The position numbers and the translations under genes are program-made. A stretch of 64,000 nucleotides of DNA from Hoyosella altamirensis. Lineage in GTDB: Bacteria; Actinomycetota; Actinomycetes; Mycobacteriales; Mycobacteriaceae. Where the stretch lies: the NCBI RefSeq assembly GCF_014191505.1, contig NZ_JACHWS010000003.1:558001-622000 (forward strand), written 5' to 3'. Under the pieces are notes generated by a model. It was not told the DNA's origin. It worked only from the letters and a program-made list of their open reading frames with translations, and ran no database searches. Position 1 is the first letter of the stretch; each line of letters starts with the position of its first letter. This document shows, piece by piece, positions 47,224 to 53,790 of this stretch.

Positions 47224-47315
47224 GGCTTTTTTCTCTGCATGGCGAGCATGAGTGCTTCCCCGAATTTGTCGGCGACGGTTCGAGGTTTCCGCGCAGGGGT
47301 GCGGGGTGGTTTCAT
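47205..47315 (-). CDS. Putative 36-residue basic peptide
   Basis: ATG 47315 overlaps the preceding stop by 4 nt (ATGA) and the frame ends inside the next gene (19-nt overlap). The peptide is strongly basic (KPPRTPARKPRTVADKFGEA ... MQRKKPCPRRA). Support is gene packing only. Confidence 0.35.
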   Translation of the reverse strand: MKPPRTPARKPRTVADKFGEALMLAMQRKKPCPRRA

Positions 47316-47473
47316 GGCGTCTCGGTTCCTTCGAGTACGTCGTTGAGGCGGTCGGCGAGTGCGTGTGCTTCCCCGGCTGTGAGTACGTAGGCGGTTTCGC
47401 CGATTCGGAGGAGGACGCCGCGTTGATGTGCGGGGTGAACGGTCCAGTGCAAGCGCCGGGGTAGTCGTTTCAT
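47312..47473 (-). CDS. Small element protein (53 aa)
   Basis: Not recognised; 53 residues with a beta hairpin then a helix (GVLLRIGETAYVLTAGEAHALADRLNDVL), a pattern common in small phage/plasmid proteins of Mycobacteriales. ATG 47473 overlaps the upstream stop by 4 nt (ATGA). Confidence 0.55.
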   Translation of the reverse strand: MKRLPRRLHWTVHPAHQRGVLLRIGETAYVLTAGEAHALADRLNDVLEGTETP

Positions 47474-47703
47474 GCTGTGCCGCGGTTGGCTAGGTTTTCG
47501 AGTTGAGTCAGCGCGCTGGCTAGTTCGCTGTCGTAGATGTCCGCTAGGGGTTTCAGCCATTCCGTGTATGCCCGAAGCAAGTGGACATCGATCTTTTGCA
47601 GTTCAACGGCATCGAGAATCTGAGGCATGGTGCAGTCGTCGAGCTTCTTGCCGAGGTATTCAACGGTGATGCTGTTGAGGGCGGTTCGTTCGTCAGGGGT
47701 CAT
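47470..47703 (-). CDS. Small element protein (77 aa)
   Basis: Not recognised; 77 residues, helical (ALNSITVEYLGKKLDDCTMP ... LKPLADIYDSELASALTQLEN). ATG 47703 overlaps the WhiB-like gene's stop by 4 nt (ATGA). Confidence 0.55.
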   Translation of the reverse strand: MTPDERTALNSITVEYLGKKLDDCTMPQILDAVELQKIDVHLLRAYTEWLKPLADIYDSELASALTQLENLANRGTA

Positions 47704-48020
47704 GCTGCTGGTTCCGTCTTCGGGCGCCCTGGTGGCCGTTCGTAGTTTCGGCCTGCCCATATCCCCGTCTTTTCGCCGTCGGGGAGTTCACTGGCCACCT
47801 GGTCACACGCAGCCAGCACGGGGCACGTGCTGCATTCGCTTGCCGCCCATTGCAGCCGTGCTCGGCGCTGCGGTTCGGGCTCGTCATCTATCAGGGAGTC
47901 GAACAAGGGCGCCTTGCCTGCGCAGCGGGCATCGGTGAGGCGACGGTCGATGAGGTTCGCGAGCACGGCGGGCAGGTCCGGTTTGGGTGGCTGCTTCCCT
48001 GTTCCCCGCCACAGCCTCAT
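47700..48020 (-). CDS. WhiB-like iron-sulfur transcription factor, element-encoded
   Basis: A 106-residue Wbl protein. Four cysteines (33, 63, 66, 72) follow the C-x29-C-x2-C-x5-C pattern that holds a [4Fe-4S] cluster, then GIWAGR (the G[IV]W-G turn) and a basic C-terminal tail. Wbl proteins act with the principal sigma factor; phage-encoded WhiBs (for example in mycobacteriophage TM4) can repress host whiB2 and cause septation defects or superinfection exclusion. Its role here as a switch of element or host genes is inferred. The start overlaps the upstream stop (TCATGA). Confidence 0.88.
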   Translation of the reverse strand: MRLWRGTGKQPPKPDLPAVLANLIDRRLTDARCAGKAPLFDSLIDDEPEPQRRARLQWAASECSTCPVLAACDQVASELPDGEKTGIWAGRNYERPPGRPKTEPAA

Positions 48021-48187
48021 GACTCACCCCCGAGGGCTTGGTTAGCGCGGTCAGTGCGGGACACGTACGCGGGGGGTGTGGGGTGCGGGTCGTGGATCGG
48101 GCAGCGGCGGCGTTCGGGCGGGGTGTGTTCGCGCCAGCGCCAGCAGCACGACGGGTCGGTGCAGCGGTGCAGTTTCTCATTGGGCAC
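48017..48187 (-). CDS. Cys-rich 56-residue putative zinc-finger microprotein
   Basis: GTG 48187 reads MPNEKLHRCTDPSCCWRWRE and continues with RRRCPIHDPHP; Cys9, Cys14, Cys15, Cys29 and His32 could bind zinc. It overlaps the upstream 48-residue gene by 11 nt, and its stop is embedded in the WhiB start. Small Cys/His proteins of this kind are common in actinophage early regions. Confidence 0.6.
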   Translation of the reverse strand: MPNEKLHRCTDPSCCWRWREHTPPERRRCPIHDPHPTPPAYVSRTDRANQALGGES

Positions 48188-48323
48188 GGCGGGACCGTCC
48201 TTTCCTTCGGGGCCGCTTGGGCTGGGTGAAGCAGGCGAGGCACAGGACGCCGCGGCGGGAATGGATGACGACGACTCGTTGCGTGCGGCACTCGGTGCAT
48301 ACGGGCTGTTGGTATACGGTCAC
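48177..48323 (-). CDS. Zinc-ribbon microprotein (48 aa)
   Basis: GTG 48323 follows GAGGAG. The 48-residue product has two knuckles (C9-TE-C12 and C28-LA-C31) and a strongly basic tail (KRPRRKGRSRRAQ), typical of a nucleic-acid-binding zinc ribbon. Its start overlaps the stop of the 44-residue ORF as GTGA. Confidence 0.6.
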   Translation of the reverse strand: MTVYQQPVCTECRTQRVVVIHSRRGVLCLACFTQPKRPRRKGRSRRAQ

Positions 48324-48454
48324 TGGCTGCTCCTCGTCGAGCCGTTGCGAGCCACGAAGGCTTGCGCGTTAGCGAAGGAAGCGAAATATGCGAAAGAAGT
48401 CGCTCCGGTGGGAATGGGCAAGGCCGCTGATTCGGGCATGTGCTTCGCTGTCAC
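48320..48454 (-). CDS. 44-residue ORF carrying a peptide shared with the DUF3987 protein
   Basis: GTG 48454 overlaps the previous stop (GTGA) and its own stop overlaps the next start (GTGA), so it fits the operon at both ends. The core PTGATSFAYFASFAN is identical to the C-terminal region of the DUF3987 protein because a 45-bp DNA segment is repeated (48368-48412 and 49092-49136, one mismatch). It may be a true peptide, or a frame kept open by a repeated DNA site. Confidence 0.5.
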   Translation of the reverse strand: MTAKHMPESAALPIPTGATSFAYFASFANAQAFVARNGSTRSSQ

Positions 48455-48472
48455 TGAGAGGCTTCGCTGTCA
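48371..48472. repeat. Iteron-like cluster A
   Basis: AGCGAA at 48371 and 48380 and TGCGAA at 48389 (exact 9-bp period), then about 50 bp later the inverse TTCGCT at 48444 and 48463, each within the 12-bp repeat GCTTCGCTGTCA (48442-48453, 48461-48472). The two 12-mers fall in different reading frames, which favours a DNA-level function. The same architecture recurs at 49095-49178. Confidence 0.65.
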
Positions 48473-48855
48473 TGGAAGATGTGCACGTCCTGTCGCCAGT
48501 CGATCGCTTCGACGTTGCCCGTTGAGTCGGTATCAAGCGGCAGCACACTGCCGTCGCCCATGACGCCCCACCCGACTAGCGGGGAAGTAACGGGTTGTCC
48601 GCCTTCGGTACCGGCGGGCCACCGGATGTTCCATCCCGGGGCTGGGATCGCTGAGATGACGGTGAGTCCGGGGTGTTCACCGGACGTCTCGATGCCGAAG
48701 AATCCGTCAACGTCAGTCGCTGGTATGAGGTACTTAGCTCGGTCACTGAACACAAGAGGCTCGCCTTCGCTGCTCCATGCGATGACCTTCTTTACAAATC
48801 TGGGCTGTTTCTCACTTCGGAATATCGCGATCGAGTCGGTGGTGTCGGGGATCAT
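48451..48855 (-). CDS. Element protein of unknown function (134 aa)
   Basis: A 134-residue beta-rich protein (DSIAIFRSEKQPRFVKKVIA, then EPLVFSDRAKYLIPATDVDG and GWNIRWPAGTEGGQPVTSPL). I do not recognise it; it resembles small phage proteins of unknown role. ATG 48855 is preceded by AAGGAC 9 nt upstream. It lies between the two iteron-like clusters. Confidence 0.65.
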   Translation of the reverse strand: MIPDTTDSIAIFRSEKQPRFVKKVIAWSSEGEPLVFSDRAKYLIPATDVDGFFGIETSGEHPGLTVISAIPAPGWNIRWPAGTEGGQPVTSPLVGWGVMGDGSVLPLDTDSTGNVEAIDWRQDVHIFHDSEASQ

Positions 48856-48872
48856 GGACGCTGTCCTTATGG

Positions 48873-50432
48873 TCAGGCGAGGGACTGGTGGTTGAGTTTC
48901 TCGGCGATGCACTGCCCGCACTTCTTAGCGCGGGGTTTGCCGTGGCGGCATTGCTCGGGGTCGTTGTCGATGCACTTGCCGCATAACTCGCCGTTGGTGT
49001 GCCATGCCTCAAACGCGTCGGTGAGGTCCTTGCCGCACGTGGCGCAGCCGGATCGGCGGGCGGGGGCTGTCTCGTTAACAGGGGTCTGCGAGTTAGCGAA
49101 AGAAGCGAAATATGCGAAAGAAGTCGCTCCGGTGGGGTTCGGGGAGGGGTTTAGTTCGCTTTCTTCGCTTAATTCGCTGTCGCGCACGCCGCCGTTGGTG
49201 GCTCGGTACCACGCAGAAGGGCGGCCACGGCCAGTCGACAAACGGAACATTTCAACTGTTCCTGCCTCCACAAGATCGTTCAGCAGTTCGTCGAGCACGT
49301 CTGCCTTCAGGTGGCGTGAGAACAAAGCGGAAATGTCGCTCCGTGATAGCCCCTCATGACCGGCATCGGCTAAGGCCCGGTTGATGCGGTCCAGACGGGG
49401 ATCGACGGCCATACCAGCGAGCACGTACTTCGCTGACTCGATCGAGAACCGGACCAGCGCCGCCGCGGCGGTCAGGTGGGGTTCGAGTATCTGACTGCCG
49501 CCCTCTAACGCGGCGTACAGCGCGGCAATACGAAGGCAGTAAGGGGCCGCTCGTTCCGTGAACTCAATCCACGCGCCGTCACCTTCAACGTCGGCGATGC
49601 CGGTGAACTCGTCGTAGAGCTCTTCCCAGAGCCGACGCGTTGCTGGGTCACCGGTCGCGACGCTGATACCCCCGAGGTTGCGTGCCTCGCACACAGCCTC
49701 AGAGAGACTGCCGGCAAGGTCATTGATGCGGGCAGTGTCGGGCCACGGTGGGAAGGCGAGTTTCTTCGACCGTTCGATGTAGACCGGCAAGTACCGGTTG
49801 TAGGTTCCCCCGGCCATGTCGGAGTCAGCCAGCCTCAGACGGAACTCGCGGGGGGTGATATGCCCAATGATCCCGACGTGGCTTGTTGAGGCTTTGGATT
49901 TCTTCCGGTTGAGTGTGGATAGTCGGCCCCCGTCCCATGCCTGACGGAGTATCTGCGCGAGCGTCGATCCTTCCCGCTTGGCGCGGGCCATGACGGAGGC
50001 GAATTCCGGTTCGAGGACGTACAGCCGTTTGTCTTCCGTGCCGCCCGGATCGTTCTCGTCGAGGGTGTCGCGGATACGTTCTATGACTCCCTCCCCGGAT
50101 GAGAGCCCAGATTCGGTCAGCGCGGGCAGTTCGAGCGGGAACGCGGTCTCGACGTAGCGGGCAGCGACGTTGGTTGCGGAACCTTTGCGCCCTGATCCGG
50201 TGCGCCCAAACAGCAAAGGCCAGATCAGGAGGGGATGCCGCTCGTAGCCGATGCGCAGCCAGGTGCTGGGGCCGACTACCACACCGACCTGGCAGAGCAG
50301 TGACGTGTAGATGCCGATGGGGTCGGCTTCGGTAGCGGGTAATGCGGAGCGGGTGATTTCACCGAGGATGCCGTGGAGGATGCGTTCGTCGTACGCAGGG
50401 ACTTGCGGTCTCTCGCGTGGCGTGCTGGTCAC
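48873..50432 (-). CDS. DUF3987 family ATPase-like replication protein
   Basis: A 519-residue protein, the largest of the element. A Walker-A-like loop GRTGSGRKGS (76-85) and EPEFASVMARAKREGSTL, then WDGGRLSTLNRKKS and GHITPREFRLRL, match the DUF3987/primase-helicase-like proteins that drive replication of mobile elements. A winged-helix-like segment (LSRSDISALFSRHLKADVL) precedes a tail with SELSEESEL and FAYFASFAN repeats and a C-terminal zinc ribbon (CATC ... CGKC ... CGQC). GTG 50432 is chosen because AAGGAGG lies 5 nt upstream. The coding end contains iteron-like cluster B, so it may bind its own gene. Confidence 0.8.
   Translation of the reverse strand: MTSTPRERPQVPAYDERILHGILGEITRSALPATEADPIGIYTSLLCQVGVVVGPSTWLRIGYERHPLLIWPLLFGRTGSGRKGSATNVAARYVETAFPLELPALTESGLSSGEGVIERIRDTLDENDPGGTEDKRLYVLEPEFASVMARAKREGSTLAQILRQAWDGGRLSTLNRKKSKASTSHVGIIGHITPREFRLRLADSDMAGGTYNRYLPVYIERSKKLAFPPWPDTARINDLAGSLSEAVCEARNLGGISVATGDPATRRLWEELYDEFTGIADVEGDGAWIEFTERAAPYCLRIAALYAALEGGSQILEPHLTAAAALVRFSIESAKYVLAGMAVDPRLDRINRALADAGHEGLSRSDISALFSRHLKADVLDELLNDLVEAGTVEMFRLSTGRGRPSAWYRATNGGVRDSELSEESELNPSPNPTGATSFAYFASFANSQTPVNETAPARRSGCATCGKDLTDAFEAWHTNGELCGKCIDNDPEQCRHGKPRAKKCGQCIAEKLNHQSLA
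49095..49178. repeat. Iteron-like cluster B
   Basis: AGCGAA at 49095 and 49104, TGCGAA at 49113, then the inverse TTCGCT at 49155, 49164 and 49173; both triplets have an exact 9-bp period and are separated by 36 bp. It lies inside the DUF3987 coding region, where the arms encode FAYFASFA and SELSEESE. Confidence 0.65.
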
Positions 50433-50737
50433 GCGGCCCTCCTTCGTCGTTCTGCGATCTCGTGCGCTATTTGCCCCCAGGTGAACGCCACTAGACCGGC
50501 ATCGGCTTCGCTGCGGCTGCCTGCCGACCACTTCCGGGGATCGTCGTCGTCGAGTTCACGCCACGCTCTCGTACCGGCGCGGGGCACGTTGACTGGTGCT
50601 GCCGCGGGGGCTTCGCCCCCTTGCCACGGAATCGTGTTGTTACGATGAGCGTGACCCGTGGTGATGTGCGGGTGTGTGATGTGAGCGTGCGCCCTGGGGG
50701 CCGGTCCTGGGGCGTCGCTTCTGTTACCGGAGGTCAT
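50429..50737 (-). CDS. Element protein resembling DUF2742 (102 aa)
   Basis: A 102-residue protein with a disordered His/Pro-rich N-terminus. A C-terminal VPRAGTRAWRELDDDDPRKW module followed by a helix resembles DUF2742-type mycobacteriophage/prophage proteins found next to replication genes. ATG 50737 directly follows the previous stop (TGAATG), and its stop overlaps the DUF3987 start (GTGA). Confidence 0.6.
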   Translation of the reverse strand: MTSGNRSDAPGPAPRAHAHITHPHITTGHAHRNNTIPWQGGEAPAAAPVNVPRAGTRAWRELDDDDPRKWSAGSRSEADAGLVAFTWGQIAHEIAERRRRAA

Positions 50738-50815
50738 TCAAAGCGCTCCCCTCGCTGAATCGACGACACGGCTCGCGATTGTCGCTACCTCGAAAATGTG
50801 GGCCTGTACGGTCAC
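50738..50815 (-). CDS. Putative 25-residue peptide
   Basis: GTG 50815 overlaps the preceding stop (GTGA) and the TGA abuts the next ATG. The peptide (VQAHIFEVATIASRVVDSAR) is helical and amphipathic. It may only maintain translational coupling. Confidence 0.35.
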   Translation of the reverse strand: MTVQAHIFEVATIASRVVDSARGAL

Positions 50816-51261
50816 CATTCGGGGCTCCACTCACGAGCACGGCGGGCAAGGTCGATGAGGTCGGCGGCGAACTGCTCAAGCTCCGCTGGGTCGGTGACTT
50901 CCGCGTACTCGGCAACGAATGCACAATCGGTGATCTCGCCGCTAGGCGCGTATTGGATACCGGCGTAGGTTGCCCACAGATCGCGCCTCTCTGGGGTGCT
51001 GAGAATCGTGACGTTGCGATACACGTTGCCGTCGAACTCAGCGCCCCATTCACCAACATCAACAACATTGCGCGGGGTGGGCACGTTCTTCGTGGCCCTG
51101 TTGATGAAAACGCGTTCTTTCGCGTGGATGAGTAAAGCTCGGGCAGCTTCGTCGTCTGTGCTGTGCTCGGTCCGAACAGCGTCGGCGAGGTCCATGATTT
51201 CGGTCATGTCCCCGGGGGTGAGTTCGTCAAGAATCTCAGCGGGCAGTTGAATGTTGCTCAT
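50812..51261 (-). CDS. Element protein of unknown function (149 aa)
   Basis: A 149-residue acidic protein (ELTPGDMTEIMDLADAVRTE ... KNVPTPRNVVDVGEWGAEFD ... PAELEQFAADLIDLARRARE). No recognised domain. ATG 51261 has GAAGGAG 9 nt upstream. Confidence 0.65.
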   Translation of the reverse strand: MSNIQLPAEILDELTPGDMTEIMDLADAVRTEHSTDDEAARALLIHAKERVFINRATKNVPTPRNVVDVGEWGAEFDGNVYRNVTILSTPERRDLWATYAGIQYAPSGEITDCAFVAEYAEVTDPAELEQFAADLIDLARRAREWSPEW

Positions 51262-51293
51262 TTACTTGCTCCTTCGCGTGTGATGTGGCTGGG

Positions 51294-51617
51294 TCATCGG
51301 TTGGTGCGGCAGCCGCGCCAAAGCCGAGTCAGTCCGTGCGAGCGGGACGGGCGTCTAGACACGCTGTAGCCGACGCATTCGATAACGCCGTCACGGGCAG
51401 CGACCGCGAACAAAGCACCCCAACGGCCCGGGTGGTCTGGGTCGGGTGTGCCATGCTCGGTGAGGTCGAACGTCTCAAACGGCCTGCCCTGCGCGGCGAG
51501 GTGCTCAAGGGCGTGGCGGGCGGTATTCCACCACCAGGAATCGTGGTTCTTGATGGCGTCGGCCAGCTGACGTTGATCGCCGCCGGTCACCGTGTTTCGC
51601 CCTGTCGTTCGATCCAT
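51294..51617 (-). CDS. Actinophage-type small protein (107 aa)
   Basis: A 107-residue protein of a type common in actinobacterial prophages and elements: W-rich helix (NHDSWWWNTARHALEHLAAQ), then PFETFDLTEHGTPDPDHPGR, WGALFAVAARDGVIE and a basic 'SRRPSRSHGLTRLWRG' tail. Function unknown; often next to xis. It overlaps the xis end by 31 nt. Confidence 0.7.
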   Translation of the reverse strand: MDRTTGRNTVTGGDQRQLADAIKNHDSWWWNTARHALEHLAAQGRPFETFDLTEHGTPDPDHPGRWGALFAVAARDGVIECVGYSVSRRPSRSHGLTRLWRGCRTNR

Positions 51618-51772
51618 TCGGTGAGGGCATCGGAAGGTATGAACCGCCGTCGTCCAATCTTTATCGAGGAAAGTTCTCCCTCAGACATCAGGACATACAG
51701 ATGACTGCGGCTGATCCCGCCTAGCGCGGCGCAAGCTTCGGGCACTGCAAGCAAGTGCGTGTAGGTCTTCAT
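51587..51772 (-). CDS. xis: Excisionase (helix-turn-helix Xis)
   Basis: A 61-residue winged helix protein: VPEACAALGGISRSHLYVLM, then GELSSIKIGRRRFIPSDALTEWI, the standard HTH_17 excisionase pattern. It should direct the integrase toward excision. ATG 51772 has AAAAGGAG 6 nt upstream. It is the first gene of the leftward operon, divergent from the repressor, with GGTGCTG operator repeats in between. Confidence 0.88.
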   Translation of the reverse strand: MKTYTHLLAVPEACAALGGISRSHLYVLMSEGELSSIKIGRRRFIPSDALTEWIERQGETR

Positions 51773-51785
51773 TTCCACTCCTTTT

Positions 51786-51905
51786 GGTGCTGTCACAGCA
51801 CCTTGATTATCACGACTGTACCTAGATCGGTGCTGCACCAGCGACAGTAGCGCATGGTGCTGGATAGCCGCAACCAATCACGGACACTGCCCTGATATGG
51901 TGCTG
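51786..51905. promoter_or_regulatory. Operator array between xis and the XRE repressor
   Basis: GGTGCTG occurs four times in the same orientation (51786, 51829, 51856, 51899; spacings 43, 27 and 43 bp), each followed by N-A. The first is part of a palindrome GGTGCTG-TCA-CAGCACC (51786-51802), and the second of GGTGCTGCACC. The last copy ends 2 bp before the repressor ATG. This is the pattern expected for autoregulation and control of the leftward operon. Confidence 0.7.
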
Positions 51906-51907
51906 TA

Positions 51908-52576
51908 ATGCAACCACCAGAGCAGGTTTGGGCCGACTGGGAGAGAAACGCCCTAGAACAACTCGCGGAAGGGCTACGCCGAGCACGTAAACGCGCCGGT
52001 TTGTCACAGCGGGCCTTGGCAGACCACGCGTGCATCGATCGCGGAATTATCGCGAACATCGAGTCTGGCACCGGTCGAATTACGGAACTACCTAAACTCG
52101 CGGTCCTAGTCCGCCTCGCGTGGGCTCTAGAAACAAGTCCAGCGGAGTTGCTCTACCCTCCCAACCAGAGAGAAGTGGCGGTTTACCTCAACTACCGCGC
52201 CGCGCCGCTGATTGCTGCCGAATGGCTACACAAGTCGAAGAGCTTCCGACTAATGGCTGATGCGTGGCTCACTGAAACTCAACTAACCGATGGATTTGCG
52301 GACATCCACGACACTTTCAGGAAGATCAAGGCCGATTCGGCAGACTTCAGCCGAGTTGGCTTCACGACACGAATTCGACACCTTCAGGAGGACATTGACC
52401 ACCTAATCGACGTGAAGAACCAGTTGCCTGAAGAAGACGTTGCCGACGTCGGGGAACTTTCAGTAGAGCGCCTAAGAGAATTGCGGGATGGCCTGCGCAA
52501 CCTGCAACTCGAGTTCTTCGAGTTGGTTGCCGATGAGGGCACCCATCGCCCCGAGCGGAGGCATCGTCATGGCTAG
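51908..52576 (+). CDS. XRE-family repressor of the element
   Basis: A 222-residue protein with an N-terminal XRE helix-turn-helix (LRRARKRAGLSQRALADHAC, then IDRGIIANIESGTGRI; ~residues 22-70) and a helical C-terminal part (RLREL, HLQEDIDHLIDVKNQ) that may dimerise. Being divergent from xis with shared operator repeats, it is the likely master repressor that keeps the element integrated. ATG 51908 has no clear ribosome site and is close to the operator, so a leaderless or near-leaderless transcript is plausible. Its end overlaps the integrase start by 8 nt. Confidence 0.85.
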   Translation: MQPPEQVWADWERNALEQLAEGLRRARKRAGLSQRALADHACIDRGIIANIESGTGRITELPKLAVLVRLAWALETSPAELLYPPNQREVAVYLNYRAAPLIAAEWLHKSKSFRLMADAWLTETQLTDGFADIHDTFRKIKADSADFSRVGFTTRIRHLQEDIDHLIDVKNQLPEEDVADVGELSVERLRELRDGLRNLQLEFFELVADEGTHRPERRHRHG

Positions 52577-53756
52577 GCAGCAGTTGCCACCACAAATACG
52601 CAAGATCACGGTCACCGATCGACGCACTAGCAAGAAAGTACCTCGTTATCAGGTGACAGTTGATACGGGGACCAATGACGAGGGCAGACGGAAGCAGACA
52701 CGCAAGCGCTTCACGACAGAGAAGGACGCCCGAGATTACCTAGCTTCAACACAAGCTGCGGTTGCGGCGGGAACCTATGTGTCGCGCAGTAAGCGGACTG
52801 TGCGACAGGCCATTGATGAGTGGTTAGCGAGTAAGCACAATCTGAAGGCGTCGACGCTGCGCGGGCATCAGTCGAAGCTGTCAGCCGTCACCGACGAACT
52901 CGGCAACGTCGAGGTTCAAAGGCTGTCGAAGGCAAACCTTGACGACCTAGTGAGACGGCTTCGCGCTGGCGAGGTTGAAGGCCGCTCGGCCTGGTCTCCC
53001 CGATCCGTGAACTACATGCTGTCCATCCTGACGTCCGCTCTGGAGTCTGAGGTACAGCAGGGCAACGTAGCGCGCAACGTCGCCGCGCTAGTCGAGCGTG
53101 TCGACCAGTCGGGCCGCACCGAGATGAAGACGTTGACCGAAGGCCAGATGTTCCGCATTCTCGATCACGAGTGTGAAGATCGGCACCTGTGGGCGCTCGC
53201 GCTGTACGGGTTGCGGCGTGGTGAGATCGCGGGCCTCCGCTGGTCGAAGGTCGATTTGAAGGCCGGGGCAGTGACTATCGATGAGACAAAAGTTGTCGTT
53301 GAACGTGAAGTACTTGTCGGTACTCCAAAGTCGAAACGATCACGCCGGACACTGCCCATGCCTGCTGACGTCATAGAGGTTTTGAGGGCGGCACGGAAGC
53401 GGCAACTCGAAGATCGCATGATCGCAGGGTCGACGTACGGGAGCGGCGAATACGTTGCCAGCGACCAGCTTGGGCAGCCGTTGCACCCTGACGCGATCAC
53501 GTCCCGGTGGGAGAAACTGTTGAAGGTTCTCGGCATCCCTGCCGTGCGGCTGCATGACGCCAGGCACTCATGCGCGACGCTGATGCATCTTCGCGGTGTA
53601 CCGATCGCGGTCATTGCGGCGTGGCTCGGTCATGCGTCGGCTGCGTTCACGATGGCGACCTACGCGCATTCGCAAGATGACGCTCTGAAGGCCGCTGCAA
53701 GTAGTTTTGGTCGAGTTGTGACAACTCGTGACACTGAGACCGGTTCGGATGCCTGA
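52569..53756 (+). CDS. int: Tyrosine-type site-specific integrase
   Basis: A 395-residue phage-type integrase: an AP2-like arm-binding domain (~residues 10-75, PRYQVTVDTGTNDEGRR), a SAM-like core-binding domain (~75-175), and a catalytic domain with Arg216 (LYGLRRGEI), His329 and Arg332 (LHDARHS), His355 (WLGHAS) and the nucleophile Tyr365 (MATYAH). All catalytic residues are present, so it should be active. ATG 52569 overlaps the repressor gene, suggesting co-expression. The right att site is 34 bp downstream. Confidence 0.95.
   Translation: MARQQLPPQIRKITVTDRRTSKKVPRYQVTVDTGTNDEGRRKQTRKRFTTEKDARDYLASTQAAVAAGTYVSRSKRTVRQAIDEWLASKHNLKASTLRGHQSKLSAVTDELGNVEVQRLSKANLDDLVRRLRAGEVEGRSAWSPRSVNYMLSILTSALESEVQQGNVARNVAALVERVDQSGRTEMKTLTEGQMFRILDHECEDRHLWALALYGLRRGEIAGLRWSKVDLKAGAVTIDETKVVVEREVLVGTPKSKRSRRTLPMPADVIEVLRAARKRQLEDRMIAGSTYGSGEYVASDQLGQPLHPDAITSRWEKLLKVLGIPAVRLHDARHSCATLMHLRGVPIAVIAAWLGHASAAFTMATYAHSQDDALKAAASSFGRVVTTRDTETGSDA
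53714..53735. promoter_or_regulatory. Putative integrase arm-type site, right
   Basis: GAGTTGTGACA-A-CTCGTGACAC: two GTGACA repeats 10 bp apart, the counterpart of 44409-44431 with a 1-nt shorter spacer. It lies within the last codons of int. Confidence 0.55.
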
Positions 53757-53790
53757 GTTAGCGCGATATTAGGGCTTCTACCTGCACTTA

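Noticed and set aside
48371-49178. CRISPR array
   Set aside because: The repeats are 6-12 bp with 9-19 bp period and lie in coding DNA; no spacer-repeat structure and no cas genes.
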